A stretch of 64,000 nt of DNA from Diorhabda sublineata (Eukaryota; Arthropoda; Insecta; Coleoptera; Chrysomelidae). Position numbers and translations under genes: made by a program. The DNA is taken from NCBI RefSeq assembly GCF_026230105.1, contig NC_079482.1:8432001-8496000 (forward strand), written 5' to 3'. Shown piece by piece: positions 21,181-32,574 of this stretch. Each line of letters starts with the position of its first letter. Within the stretch, counting starts at the first letter, position 1. The notes beneath the pieces are model-generated. The model did not search any database. It had not been told where the DNA came from and saw nothing but the letters and a program-made list of their open reading frames with translations.

Positions 21181-22265
21181 CACCCAAAGTAGAATCTAGT
21201 TCATCTTTTATATTGGTTACGCTGAAACTTTTCAAATTAAAGTCTTACGTCACCAATTCTTGCCATGTTTACAAATTCACTGAAAACATTTACTATTTAT
21301 AGTTGCCATACAAATACTAAGTTAAATAAAACCAAAATAACTTCTGTTTTGGAAATATACCTGTCATAAAATAACAAGACACAGAGCACAAAAAATCTTG
21401 ACAGCGAATGTTATCTTATCTGAATACAACTACACAACTTCGTTAAAATGTGTTATAAAATTCGAACATTGCGTTGAATTTCATGAACATGAGATATGTT
21501 GTTCAAGGACTCATAAATTATTGCAAGATAACCAATATAAGCCACAAGATTTAAAGCGACTGGAAGACGACCATAATTAATTCAACTCTAAAATATGAAT
21601 GATTGAGTAGATGCAAAAAAATGAATTTTCTTGCTAATACAAAACCGAAGGCAACTAAAAGTTGCTTGAATCAAAGTGAAATGAAGTCAGTTTGTTATGG
21701 CATAATTTATAATTTCAAATCATATACTTTCTGACTACAAATTGTTACAACGCACTTGCACAGTCTTGAAAGTTTCTAAATTTCAGCAAGTAATTTTAAG
21801 TGCTCCCTTTTTGCTGTAAACAACATAAAAGCATTAATGTAGAATCGAAACCATGATGATTCTACCCCAAGACGTTGTAAGGGTAGGAGATTATATGAAT
21901 TCTGCATATTAAAGGATAGTAATCATAAAAAAATATAGTTTGAACAATATCTTTTCATCTATTTCAATGGCAAATGAAATGAAGCAAACCCACCGTGAAT
22001 AGAATCATCGCAGTGTCAAATAACTATTATGTGACAATAAATTTGTCTTAAAATAAAAAGAAATGTTACAATAAATACAAAATTGAAATTGATAGGAAAA
22101 ACGCAATTATAGAACGATCAAGAGCTTTCAGAATGTTGTTATACTAATTAGAGATAAACTGTGGCATGTTAAGAATATATTATGTCTATTCTAATGGAAT
22201 GGGTCAAGTACTCTAGAAGAAGGCTCAAACGCATATTAAAATATTCATTCTTTTTACGGGAATAC

Positions 22266-22522
22266 CTTTATTCCATATTGGTCTGTCGTCGTCATCGTCG
22301 TAATTGAATCTATCCACTACATTGACTGATGGTGCTTGCGTTGATTCTGGCTGCTCCTTTGGAGGAAGATAAGCAGGCCCCATATACGGTGGTTTATCCT
22401 GACCTCCAAATGGTTGAGGGGCGAAGTAAATAGGTATGCCTCCACTTGGTCCATAGATAGGAATAAAGTATGGTCTATTAAGAGCATAGACTGGGGGTCT
22501 CCAGATAGACATTCTGGTAAAT
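22266..22522 (-). CDS. Coding exon 2: Pro/Gly/Tyr-rich region and acidic run
   Basis: Acceptor CTTCTTTTTCAG at 22523 and donor AAAG|GTATTC at 22265. It encodes residues 89-174 of the 297-residue product plus one base. It starts FTRMSIWRPPVYALNRPYF, passes a Gly/Pro/Tyr-rich stretch (IPIYGPSGGIPIYFAPQPFG, PPYMGPAYLPP), and ends with five Asp at about residues 164-168 in NYDDDDDRPIWNK. Both junctions keep the frame: phase 2 from exon 1, phase 1 into exon 3. The alternative donor CCC|GTAAAA is phase 0 and would break the frame into exon 3. The low-complexity composition suggests an extended extracellular segment. Confidence 0.85.
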
Positions 22523-22782
22523 CTGAAAAAGAAGTAAACTATGATTTGAAATAATCAACTAATAACGTGTTTACTAATTATTTGTCATTTATTTTGATTC
22601 ATACACCTAATCTTGTATTTTCGTTTAAAAATTTCGATACGACACTATATACAATTATACATGTCGCAAAAATTGATTCAATTTCAAGATTTCGTTTGAT
22701 AAAAAAATTACGACTGCACCAATTTAAAAATGATTATCTATATACATATGTATATCTGACATTTGTTTTCTAAAAAACTCAC

Positions 22783-23048
22783 GTATGACTTTGATATTCC
22801 GTATGTTCCGCGTCCCAAGGAGCGATAGCTTTCTTTGTCCTATCTAGCGTTTCTCCATTAGCCTGGGGTAAATTTTTAGTCGCAGTCGTTGAGGCAGCTA
22901 TATTTTCCCGTTTCAAATCTGTTGCTCGATCGGCATTGTTGCCGGTTTTATGGTATCGATTTTGTGCTGGTGGTGGCGAGTGTGTCGGACCGGCACAGGC
23001 TGCCGCAGCTAAAGCCACTATTGCTATTGCCAGATATTCTAAATTCAT
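22783..23048 (-). CDS. Coding exon 1: signal peptide of a secreted six-cysteine protein
   Basis: The ATG at 23048 opens MNLEYLAIAIVALAAAACAG, a clear signal peptide with cleavage probably near ACAG/PTHS, so the product should enter the secretory pathway. The rest of the exon is hydrophilic (NRYHKTGNNADRATDLKREN). Donor CATAC|GTGAGT at 22782 is strong. An acceptor, CATTGTTTCAG, ends at 23050, one base before the ATG, implying at least one 5' untranslated exon upstream. Joined exons total 894 nt, exactly 298 codons with the stop, and all junction phases agree. This start is preferred because the acceptor and signal peptide coincide. I do not recognise a named orthologue. Confidence 0.85.
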
Positions 23049-23049
23049 T

Positions 23050-23493
23050 CTGAAACAATGGAAAATGCGATTAGTGGAACTGTGAAATCGTTTGATGTGG
23101 GAAAAATTACATATATAATAGAAGCGGTCTATTATAAAGTGTCACAAAGTTGTCACACTGAGCTTATGTTGCATAAAAAGTTTAGTCTTTGTGAATGTAA
23201 CAGTAGTAGATAGTATTAAATTTATTACATAAGCGAGAATTATATATTATAACACCGAAAAACCGTTTATGAAAAATGTTTTATTTATTACATTCACAAA
23301 AAACCCCCCTTATGTTGTAAAATATTTAATATTTAGTAATATAAATAATATTATGTAATATTATTTACATTAAAAATATTGATGACAATATGTTCGCAAA
23401 AATATGGTGGTTCTCTTGTTTTTTGCGTATTATTCCTATTCACGTTTAACAAATTGAAATAATGTCAAAGTTTCGTCTTTATGATTTTGAGTC
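23050..23493. other. Intron and upstream region of the secreted-protein gene
   Basis: On the minus strand this lies upstream of the exon 1 acceptor, so it should be intron 0. The untranslated first exon and the promoter were not located. AT-rich with no other feature. Confidence 0.4.
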
Positions 23494-24078
23494 TTAACTC
23501 TTCGGAACCTGCTATTGCGTATAGAGTACGCCACCTCAAAAAATGCGCTCAATTTAGAATTTCTTAACCTGTTTGCCCGCTCCTTTTATTTATCCTCATA
23601 CGGAACTTTGGTACTTAAGTACGTATTAGCTTAGCGTTAAGTATGTCAAGGGTACGTGTGAAAAGTTATAAATGGAATTTCTTCGACCATTGTACAAAAT
23701 AAGGAGTCTTAGGCCTGGACGCCTGTCAATACAAATTTTAACCGATTAATAACATCTTTTGGCAGACTAGGTGCAATAAAGCCGTACAAGAAATTATAGG
23801 ACGTAATTTATTAGCACTTTATGTTGCTGGGCACCCAGATTATCATTTCCCTTCGGTAATAGTAGGTATTAGGGATTCCGTCCTCATAAAATCCAAAAAA
23901 GATTACTCAGAGAGAGTTAGAGGCAATAGCTAAAGCAATCTTTGATGAACTAGATGAGAAAGAAGTGGTTAAAGGGTGCGACAATGAAGATGAAGCTGAA
24001 GAGGTTGTTTATAGTGACCATGATACGAATTCTGAACAGCAAGCCGACGATGTCAAGATATTGACTATTATCATTTAA
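23494..24078 (+). pseudogene. piggyBac-like N-terminal fragment
   Basis: From about 23896 the plus strand reads KKITQRELEAIAKAIFDELD, then EKEVVKGCDNEDEAEEVVYS and DHDTNSEQQADD before a TAA at 24076-24078. An acidic N-terminus with a RELEAIAKAI-type helix and a SDHDTNSEQ motif is characteristic of piggyBac-type transposases. A TTAA, the piggyBac target, occurs at 23494-23497 beside less AT-rich sequence (CTCTTCGGAACCTGCTATTG) that may be the left end. The DDD catalytic core is absent, so only a 5' fragment remains. The link between the TTAA and the frame is inference. Confidence 0.5.
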
Positions 24079-24474
24079 ATGTCATAAAACCCATCAAATA
24101 ATCCATAATGAAAGGTGAAGAAAAAGAAACTATTCACAACTGAGATGATACACTATATAATTATATTTACAAATATATATATATTTCATCTGTAACATAA
24201 AATTACTAGAGAAAAAGAGAAGCAAAGATAACACTAAAGATGAGATATTGGCTCTTTTTGAACTTTTATTTCTATCTGGCGTGAAGAAACAAAGCCACAC
24301 AAATCTCCGAGAATTCTGGAAAACAGACAGTAGCAGATTGAAAATGTTTGGAGCTTGTATAAGTATGAGAAGGTTTTTATTTTTATTGTAGTCAATAAGA
24401 GTCGATAATGAATGGTAGACCACAACATCAAGCAACAAATAAATTAGCAGCTATTAGAGGTATATTCGACAGAA
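24079..24474. other. Nothing recognised
   Basis: AT-rich; the minus-strand frames 24130-24438 and 24234-24431 overlap in different frames and show no motif. Confidence 0.45.
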
Positions 24475-24900
24475 TTCGTGTTCAGCGATCTCGAAAACCC
24501 TCTGGAAGTAAGTCGTAACTAAGTTCCATAAGGCTCCTGTAAACGACGTAAAAATCGACCATCCTGGGCTACAGGTACCTCTCAGATCATTGGTTTGATT
24601 TTAGTGTTCAACGATCTCAAAAACCTCTAGGATGTATGTATTTGACTAGTTTTATAACGAATTTCCACGAAGCTCCAGAAGATCACGTATATTGTCATCA
24701 CCATTGTGATATTCGGGTTTAATTATCTTTATATTTAGCCAAATTTATAACGTATTTCCATAAAACTTCAGGAAACGACGTATAAAACCCCGTAAATCAG
24801 ATATCTCTAAGATCATAGTCGTTGTTATTATTATTATGTTCAGCAACCCGAAAAACTTCCGAATAGAAAAATTGAACTAATTTTCCGAATTATAAAATTT
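24475..24900. repeat. Degenerate tandem repeat, about three units
   Basis: The phrase GTGTTCAGCGATCTCGAAAA recurs as gtgttcaacgatctcaaaaa near 24607 and atgttcagcaacccgaaaaa near 24837. Between them, versions of ccataaggctcctgtaaacg reappear as ccacgaagctccagaagatc and ccataaaacttcaggaaacg. The unit is roughly 120-190 bp with indels. Probably a decayed minisatellite or satellite fragment. Confidence 0.6.
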
Positions 24901-26259
24901 TTATTTTTTAATAATTTGCAATGCAATGATATTTTCATTTCTTATTCATACATTTCGTTCACAATGTCTCCTCGCCGGAATCAAATGCGGTATTTTCTGC
25001 TAGGAAATTCCTGAATTTTCCCTTTTTTTAGAAGGTAAGCGACCCCAAGCAGAACAAAATTTGACATTTTAAATAACAATATCTCGGAATTATCAGAAAA
25101 TGATCAATATATTTATAAATATTCTTCATACATTATAAATTTTGTCAATACGTTCGACATTGGTACGATTACATCTCACTTCCATTTTTGTTCCGAGCTT
25201 ACTACTTAGCAATTTACTTATATCGTTCAGGACAAATTTCCCTTGTGTAGTCCACGTCGGGAGATTCTAATGGAAAGCCAATTTATCCCTGGGATATTTT
25301 ACTCGGGAATACAAAAAAGGAATTCATTTAATGATTCTAAATTCCAGTTGATTTGTATTATCTCTTGACTATTATTTGTGTACCGAAAGAATATCGCCCA
25401 AGCCATAAAAAGATAATGATTATTGATATCAATCTACATGTTTCTACTGTATTGATAATACTTGTCAGAATGCCATAAAATTTGTGTTATATTAAGGAAC
25501 ATATAGGGCTCAATTCACGATAAAATAATGATAAATACTAGGGATAAACTTAATATAGGGTGATAATATGAGAAAATCGTAGAATTTGTATTCATAGCTA
25601 CGCTCTATATCAAATAATACACCCTGCAAATGTCTCCCAAAGTACACATTACGAACTCATCGTAAACACTCATTATCGCCGCTTCTTTCACTGTTCCAGA
25701 AATAAGTTGTATGTTAGCTCGTTATTGCTGGAAGCGTGATGTTTTGTCATTCAGTTAGCTGTAATGTTTTGGAACAATTGATTACATTTGGTATATTCTC
25801 TTAAGTATGAATATAATATCTGGAAATATGTACGAGGTTATTTTATTTATCTGGCAGACAAAGGAGAATATGTGTGATTGAATCACGTCCTAAAACGTTG
25901 TAAGGTATGAAAACCTGCATTTACTTGTGTTTTTAATCAGTTCGTCATCTAGAACCAGAAGATCTTGAAGAAGTATGTCAAAATTGTGATGAATTATATA
26001 TTTTAGATAATATTGAGATAAGATTTATTCATTTATACACTAACTATGAAATGTGTAGCTATATACTGAGTTTAAAAATCCTTCTCACAATTAATGTTAG
26101 TTTTCAATGTTTTAATTATTAAATAGTCATACAATAAGATAAAAGTATAGCCTATAGTATTATATGTTTTCAACTCAACGTTCAGCAAGGTCTTGGAGAC
26201 ATTGGTAAAACCGTTATTTGGGCTTAGATTCAAAAAATTTTCGCACTGTATTTTCAACA
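24901..26259. other. Nothing recognised
   Basis: No supported coding or repeat structure apart from scattered AT-rich simple sequence. Confidence 0.45.
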
Positions 26260-26890
26260 TCTCCTTAGGAATTGTGATAACTGTTCAATGTTATAAAGGT
26301 CCTTGGATAGTTTTTGCGTAACTTTCGCAGTATGTGGTTTAGCATTGTTTTTTTGTAAGAGAACCAAAAAAACCTCACGTATTTACATCAGCTAGCCACT
26401 ATATACTTTGGCGTTGACAGCTCGGCTATCTGGAATTATATCGAGGTACATTAATTCATAATTCCACCAGACACAGACTTTCATCTCGAATAGACCTCTA
26501 TTTACGACAGGTTCTGGTAATTTTCCTTTGTCGAACCACTGATTTTGCAAATTTTATTGATGTCAATCCATTTTTCATCGCATTAAAAATGTCTCTAGAA
26601 AAACGATCATCTTTCGGAAGGGTAAGGGTTTGTCTACACACCTGTACTGGACGTTTCGCATGAATCTCCAAGCGTGTCCTATAATCGGCGAATGCTGGTA
26701 CCAGATGGTTTTCTACTGCTTTGTAACATCAATATCCCACGCAGGATGACCACTTGAGCGTGAACATTCTTCAAGTATCAAATCTCCACTATTAAAACGA
26801 TTGAATTATCTCTGTGCCCATCGCTCATTAACTGTGTTCTTCCTTTCAATCTGACTTATTTTTTTGCGATCCTGGCTGCTTCAACCTTTT
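26260..26890 (-). pseudogene. Decayed mariner transposase
   Basis: Minus strand, broken frames. QRWAQR near the right end and FNRFNSGDLILEECSRSSGH (about 26790-26730) match the mariner segment RWFxRFRSGDFDLEDxPRSGRP. NRGLFEMKVCVWWNYEL and MYLDIIPDSRAVNAKVY (about 26510-26390) match the CVWWD block and the following strand. KNNAKPHTAKVTQKLSKDL (about 26350-26290) matches the HDNARPHTA block with the second catalytic Asp, here Asn. The C-terminal SPDLAP block was not found. This family differs from the CGAGG-ended mariner copies elsewhere in the window. Confidence 0.7.
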
Positions 26891-28013
26891 TCATTCCATT
26901 TCATATTTATCACAATCCATACTATTTATTATATAAACGTACAGCGTTTTCAATAAACAAAAAAAGGTCATTGGAATATATAATGGCAATCTTCATACAA
27001 CTGCAGACAAATTATGAAATGCTTAAATTGAGGCGTAGGAATTTTCACATATGAAAACCATCTTTACCCATGAGATACTCTCTGTATTATATATTTCACA
27101 TTCACAGTGTATTTTTCTGAGAGGGAAATGTTTAGTTTAGAATAATATTTGTTGAACACATTGTCAAGGTAAAAAGTTTTATTTTATTATGTCTTAGAAG
27201 AAAAGAAAAAATGCTCGAACTACGAGTCATGGTTAGATATACTTCCGAAACTCTATTGAGACAATGTTCCAATAATCAGTAAAATCCTGAAAATAAACGA
27301 ACTTGGAAAAATGAGGAGTGAAATTAGTTCGCCTTGAAACGCGCCTAAAGAAATCATCTCAACAATTTTTTCCGAAAATAGAAAGTTAAAGTGAATTTGC
27401 TCTCTCAATTTTTATCGTGTTATTCGTTATTTTCAATTTAACGAAAGAATTGAAGTGGGGAAATTTGTAGACAATTAAATTCTATACAATAAACAATGTA
27501 ACACCGATAACTTCTCGCAAACTAAAGTAATATCTCTAAATTTAGTGAATGAAAACAACTAATTCGAGGTCAAATTGTCTATCCGTGGAAATTATTATTG
27601 CAATTATAATATAAAACTTTCAACCCGACCCTGATTCAGAAACACATAGGCCACCAAAAATAAGACGCTCTCAACCATTTTACCAAGTCGGTAGAAAGAC
27701 ATTCAGCGTTTACAGTTGAGGAAAATGTGGCGTCGCATTATGCTTGAAATATCACTCAAAAATAATTCCTGAAAACCGTCTCATTCTTAATGAGGAGGAT
27801 TAATCATCAGAATATTCTCTATTTATTTATTATAGAATGAAAATGAATTTTACACATAATTTTGATAATTTTCGTTAAGAGATTCATTCTATATTCCTTT
27901 TTTATCAACAGAATAATAGTGATCGTACTGTATATGGTTTTAGATAGAGAAGTTAATATTTGATTGAACAATATTTTAAGAAAACATATGATTGTAAAAT
28001 TATGGAATAAGAT

Positions 28014-28093
<80 letters not shown>

Positions 28094-28249
28094 AGTATAA
28101 AGTACATACCATATAATATACTGTATACATTCTAAGGAATATAACAATAATAATTCTTCTCATTTTTTATATATTCTTCTATATTTTTATTTTATAGTGA
28201 TAATACACTACCAACCTCCAGCTATCGAAAGGTGGGCATAGTTTAAATT
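26891..28249. other. AT-rich spacer with microsatellite
   Basis: Contains the (TA)n tract at 28017-28091. Otherwise nothing could be supported. Confidence 0.45.
28017..28091. repeat. (TA)n microsatellite
   Basis: About 37 uninterrupted TA units. The overlapping Ile-Tyr frame on the minus strand is an artefact. Confidence 0.97.
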
Positions 28250-28480
28250 GAATATGAACTAATGGAAAAGAGATATAGCAATTCTCCTCGACAGTCAAGC
28301 ATTTATAAAAGCAATTAACTCACCAATTATTATGGAATGTCTAGAAATACTAAACGAACTAGGCAAAGAAAACAATGTTGTCCTGGGTACCATAACTTAG
28401 ATGTATACATGAGAGTGAATATGTAAATAATCTGGAGAGAACGGACACCCAAATTTCCGAACCGAAACCAGGAAAAAATC
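28250..28480 (+). pseudogene. Non-LTR retrotransposon RNase H fragment
   Basis: IAILLDSQAFIKAINSPIIM then ECLEILNELGKENNVVLG starts at 28274. It matches the RNase H block IxIxSDSQAAxxAL...xxxLxxLxxxNxVxLxWVPGH of jockey/R1-type elements. The catalytic Asp of DSQA is kept. A stop follows soon after, where the WVPGH block would come. No RT domain is attached, so this is a fragment. Confidence 0.65.
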
Positions 28481-29469
28481 ACTTGAAATCAGAACGAAAA
28501 AAAAATGAGAACCGCAATCGAACACTCGTATGAGAGTCTATATCTATTTTTTGACATGTAAGATCGAATAAATAGATTAACCTAAGCAATTTCACAGGGT
28601 TTCCGACAGGACCCTGTCACTTAATTAAACACCTTTATGTGAATCAATAGTGTAGAACTAACCTTCTTTATACCGTGAGTAATAACAGAATTCATCAATG
28701 CTTAAGAACGCACGCAGAGCTGTAACATACATATCCAATATGGCTTAAGCAAAGAGCGGACACAATATTAAAAAAATTAGTTGTAAATATTCATAAATTA
28801 AATAGACCACAAGATGAATGAATTTGCAGATTAGAGGAAAGTGAGATGTCGCTGGGCTATCAATTCTGCTTGTTTTCGTGAAGTACCTCTGCGAATTATC
28901 AATTGATGCGAACAATCCGTTTCTGCGTCTATTAGCAGGATGAAATTGGTCGATAAACAATCTCAAGTAAATTTACAGTTAACGACAACTTTTTTCACTT
29001 AAAAACAAACTTGGGCCGAATGTGTTGAAAAAATTATGAATGCCTTACTGTTTTAAATGATTTTTTGTGATAAAATGATTTGCCAGTAACCTCAGATATA
29101 GAAAATAATATACATGAGTATTTGAAAAATTCTTGAAATACTATTTCCTAAAGAAGTTGCAGAACATCAATTAAGTACAGATTCCATGTTATGTCAAATT
29201 ATGAAAATTTGATCGACATTATGTGTTCATTTTCTTTACAGCAAAAAATTTGAATTTAAATATTCTAATCTGAATAAACTTTGGATTGGATTTAAAGATT
29301 AATACCCCGCAGTCGTTGAGAAGGTTATTGAAGTCTTGCTTTTGTGTCTGACGACCTACCGATGCAAAACTACTTTTTCAGCTTACGTTTGAAACAGAAG
29401 CATGTACATAAACCGACGGAATACACCTCTAGATGTTTGCGTTGCGTAGTCATAGATTTTAATGCTATT
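28481..29469. other. Nothing recognised
   Basis: AT-rich DNA with no supported feature. Confidence 0.45.
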
Positions 29470-29815
29470 ATAGGAAGATGTACTTGGCCTGACCTAGAGA
29501 TGGCGGTAGTTGCTTAAAAAATATCAATTTACTAGAAAGTACACAATCTATACAGCATATGTTTCAAGTTTGAAGACGCCATGTAGGTATTGTTTGGCAG
29601 CAATCAATAGTGAACGTTTCCAGTGGTCATCGTTATGTGATACAATACTTTTATTTGGAAAGCCTTAACGCACCCAATATAACAGCTGAACTAGTTTCTT
29701 CTCTGGGCGAGACTGCTTCTTCAATATAGATAGTAAAATAGTAGCAGAATTTAAACGAGGCCGTACAACCAGCGGTCGACGAAATGAGGTGACGACTCTT
29801 TACTTCTTAGACCTT
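29470..29815 (+). mobile_element. 5' fragment of the CGAGG-type mariner family
   Basis: Shares GGCCTGACCTAGAGATGGCG, the tggcagc-atcaatagt block and aatttaaacgaggccgta with the mariner at 37946-38834, in the same order. The last block translates to EFKRGRTT, part of the transposase N-terminus. The terminal repeat is degraded and everything after about 29815 is missing. The next 125 bp form a hairpin (29826-29934). Confidence 0.7.
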
Positions 29816-29825
29816 TTTATATGTT

Positions 29826-29934
29826 CTTCATGATGATTTGTCTTGATTTTAGATTTTTTTTATAGAAATTCGTACAAAAATTGATGTTCTAGCTTACTTT
29901 GGTCTTCATCAAAATAAAACAAATCATCACGAAG
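29826..29934. repeat. Inverted repeat immediately after a truncated mariner
   Basis: CTTCATGATGATTTGTCTTG at 29826 pairs with the reverse complement of aaaataaaacaaatcatcac through gaag at 29911-29934, differing by two substitutions and one gap over 25 bp. The loop is about 60 nt. Possibly a small MITE. Confidence 0.6.
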
Positions 29935-31329
29935 AAAAAGTAATAATGTATTGTGCTGATTTGAGTGAACGTTTCACTGCATGTGTTAATTATTTTTTTT
30001 TGTGTGTCAGTAATGTGTTTAAACGAAAATATATTGCCAATTATGGCGAATTTTGAAATAAACTTCCTTCAATTGACCCACAAACTTTCCAAAAATTTAT
30101 ATATTACCCAATTAATGACTGAATAAGCGATGTGATTCATGTAGGAAATGATATTGTAAATATTTGCCTGCGATAATGTTTTTTAGTTAAAACGAACTAG
30201 TCAAAAAAACTTCGCATCTGGAAATCATAGATACTTAAAGAAAATGAGCGTTTAAGAAAGTTGGTATTTTTTATAATAAATCAAGTGCCAAATCTAAAAT
30301 TAGATCTTGAACCAACATTTTTTTTTATCTTTCATCATAAGTGATCGGTTATTTCGATATCGAACCAAGGCCGTACGCTATGTGAATAGATAAATTTTAT
30401 AAATTATGAGAAGCTTCTGAATCCTGAGAACTAAGTAAGATCAATATATAAATTCTTTTGGAAAAACAAATACGAACACCGAAACTATATCAATATGTTT
30501 CAGCTGTATTTATGTGTTTATTATGATTTCAACATTTTTTCCATCATTGCCATACATAATATTGTAGGACAATGATCCCATAAACAGTCCTCCGTATTGT
30601 TTTAAAGTTTAACAAATAAAAACTGTAATTAGTCAGCTATATTAACTATACATAAAACAATTGACTTTAAATGCCAGCGTCAGAATTAGGTTTTATTAAT
30701 ATTTTGTTATTTGCTTTCGGTTTTCAATGAAAACAATATTGACTATCAAAGCAGATAATATCAAGTTAGCTCTGATAGTCTTCTCTAATATAATCTCTGA
30801 AAAAAAGCAACGTCGCCTTTTATTTGGTGAGCCCCTAATTATAATGAAATAAACTAAAATTACTCATTCAAATTACTGCATTGAACAATCTAAGGGCTAG
30901 TCACTCAGAAAACTGACTATATTACTGGAAGAAGGATAAGAAAAGATTCTGTAATTTGTAAAAAATAAAAATCCGATTTAGAAAACACTTAGCTATCAAT
31001 GAATTTGATATGAACATATAATGTACTTTGGCGTGTGACCAACAGGAAGAATTTCATGTTATATGCTTACCGCGCAGTGCAGATGTGCATCTGTTAAAGT
31101 TTGTTACACCCGTATCCTGCAAAAATTCACTCTTAAACGTGTGGTAGAAAACCTTCATGACATTTATTTGCTTATGAGAATATATATATTTCTATTACTA
31201 CAAGGTTTGCATAAAGGTGACAAAAAACAATGTGTTAAGTTATTCAAATTTGTCCAAAACCAGATGGTAGACGAAGATGGGGAAAATGATTAAGGAGATT
31301 TTGTATCATACATAGTGATTATATTCTTC
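29935..31329. other. Nothing recognised
   Basis: AT-rich; the frame at 31063-31293 shows no motif I can identify and may belong to the relic that follows. Confidence 0.4.
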
Positions 31330-31430
31330 CCCACAACATTGGTTGAACTAAAGAATCGTATTAGAGCAGCTATCCAATCCATCACCCTAGCTGTGGTGAG
31401 GAATGAATTTGGGGATATCCATTTGAACTC
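31330..31430 (+). pseudogene. Possible transposase C-terminal tail fragment
   Basis: LVELKNRIRAAIQSITLAVV followed by RNEFGDIHLN resembles the ELKxRIRxAIxSITxxxLxxVxxxFxxR tail that follows the DFFLWG block in elements like the one at 48-892. The fragment is short and the DDE part is not visible, so confidence is limited. Confidence 0.38.
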
Positions 31431-31654
31431 TATTTTTAAAAATATGAACCCATAATGATGAATAACTAACCTAAAAACTGTCTCATTTATCGTCCTCTAA
31501 ACACGTACTAATATTCTAATATTTTATTACCATATATAGGGAAGAGACATTTTTATCTAAATAATTTGTGAATTGTTCAAAAAGTATCCCTGGAAATCGA
31601 ATTAATATATAGATAGACAAATAACAAATATTTATAATTAGATGTGGCTTTATG

Positions 31655-32574
31655 GTTTCTCAGAATCTTCCCCATTAAAATCAATACACTAATTTTTCAA
31701 AGCATTTTTTTCATTCCGATTGACATTCCTCCTAAAGATGTCATTTAAACGCATCAACCGCTTCTTCAGGTGTAAAAAAACGTTGATCTCGCAATTCATT
31801 TTTGATCGGTCATTGGGTGCCAAACATGGACTGTAATGCTAATGCCCCATTAATTCGATGTTTTGACTGTTGAAAAACGTTTTTGTTTGAACTGATGTGT
31901 GAGAGCTCGCATTGTGGTCTTCTGCGATTGGTTTTCCTGCTTTTTTCGAACGCTTCTTGTAAACACATGCTGCTCATCTATAATTGACCATTCTACGTTG
32001 CTCTAATGGAACGGTGTTAACATGTCCAGTTATTCCTAAGAAACAGGCGACCATTTAGTTCGAAGTGCTTCATGGGCGAACAACTTTTATTGGATTTGGC
32101 TCGTCTTGAAAGACCCTTGCAATCGATTTTTGTTTTGTTCCGGGTTCATATGCATAAATCCATGACGATTGAATTTTTTCAACATTTCTTGCATCAATCA
32201 AAACGAACTTATTTTTTATGGATTTTCAAATTATGCGGTATCGAACGCGAAAAAATATTTTTGACAACTAATTATTAATGCAATATTGAATGTATGCGAG
32301 TGGACATAATGTCCAAGGATGACTTAATCTCAAGGTATGTCACATGACGATCTTGCAATGACATTTTGCACAAAATATCGATGTTTTCTAACACAACAGC
32401 CGATTTTGGACGACCTTCACGAAATTCATCATGTAACGAAGAGCTAACACGATTGAATTTGGAAAACCAGCAAAACATGGTGGCTTGAGATAGTGCATCT
32501 CCAAAAGTCGGAGCGAGATGATACGCACACTGCTGATGGTTTAATCCACGTCCAAAGTCGTCACATAAAATCAT
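31655..32574 (-). pseudogene. Near full-length decayed mariner transposase
   Basis: Minus strand from 32574. Residues 1-99 are an open N-terminus (RGLNHQQCAYHLAPTFGDA, SLHDEFREGRPKSAVVLENI, DRHVTYLEIKSSLDIMSTRI) with the helix-turn-helix and GRP linker. After the listed stop the rest survives in shifted frames: VACFLGITGHVNTVPLEQRR, EDHNASSHTSVQTKTFF (second Asp block), NIELMGH then HYSPCLAPNDRSKM (SPDLAPNDFFLF block) and CIDFNGEDSEKP (C-terminal end). All parts are in the usual order and spacing, so this copy was once complete. It differs in sequence from the CGAGG-type copies. Confidence 0.8.

Larger units (their letters stand above)
15503..22265 (-). other. Intron 2 of the secreted-protein gene, filled with nested transposons
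   Basis: Donor AAAG|GTATTC at 22265 and acceptor TTCTAG| at 15503 give a 6763-bp phase-1 intron. It contains a Tc1 element split by a Transib, a fold-back structure, a mariner relic and unassigned AT-rich DNA. The stretches 18978-20634 and 21181-22265 show nothing recognisable. Confidence 0.8.

Noticed and set aside
22255..22265. Alternative exon 2 donor CCC|GTAAAA
   Set aside because: It would end exon 2 in phase 0, whereas the exon 3 acceptor requires phase 1; AAAG|GTATTC matches.
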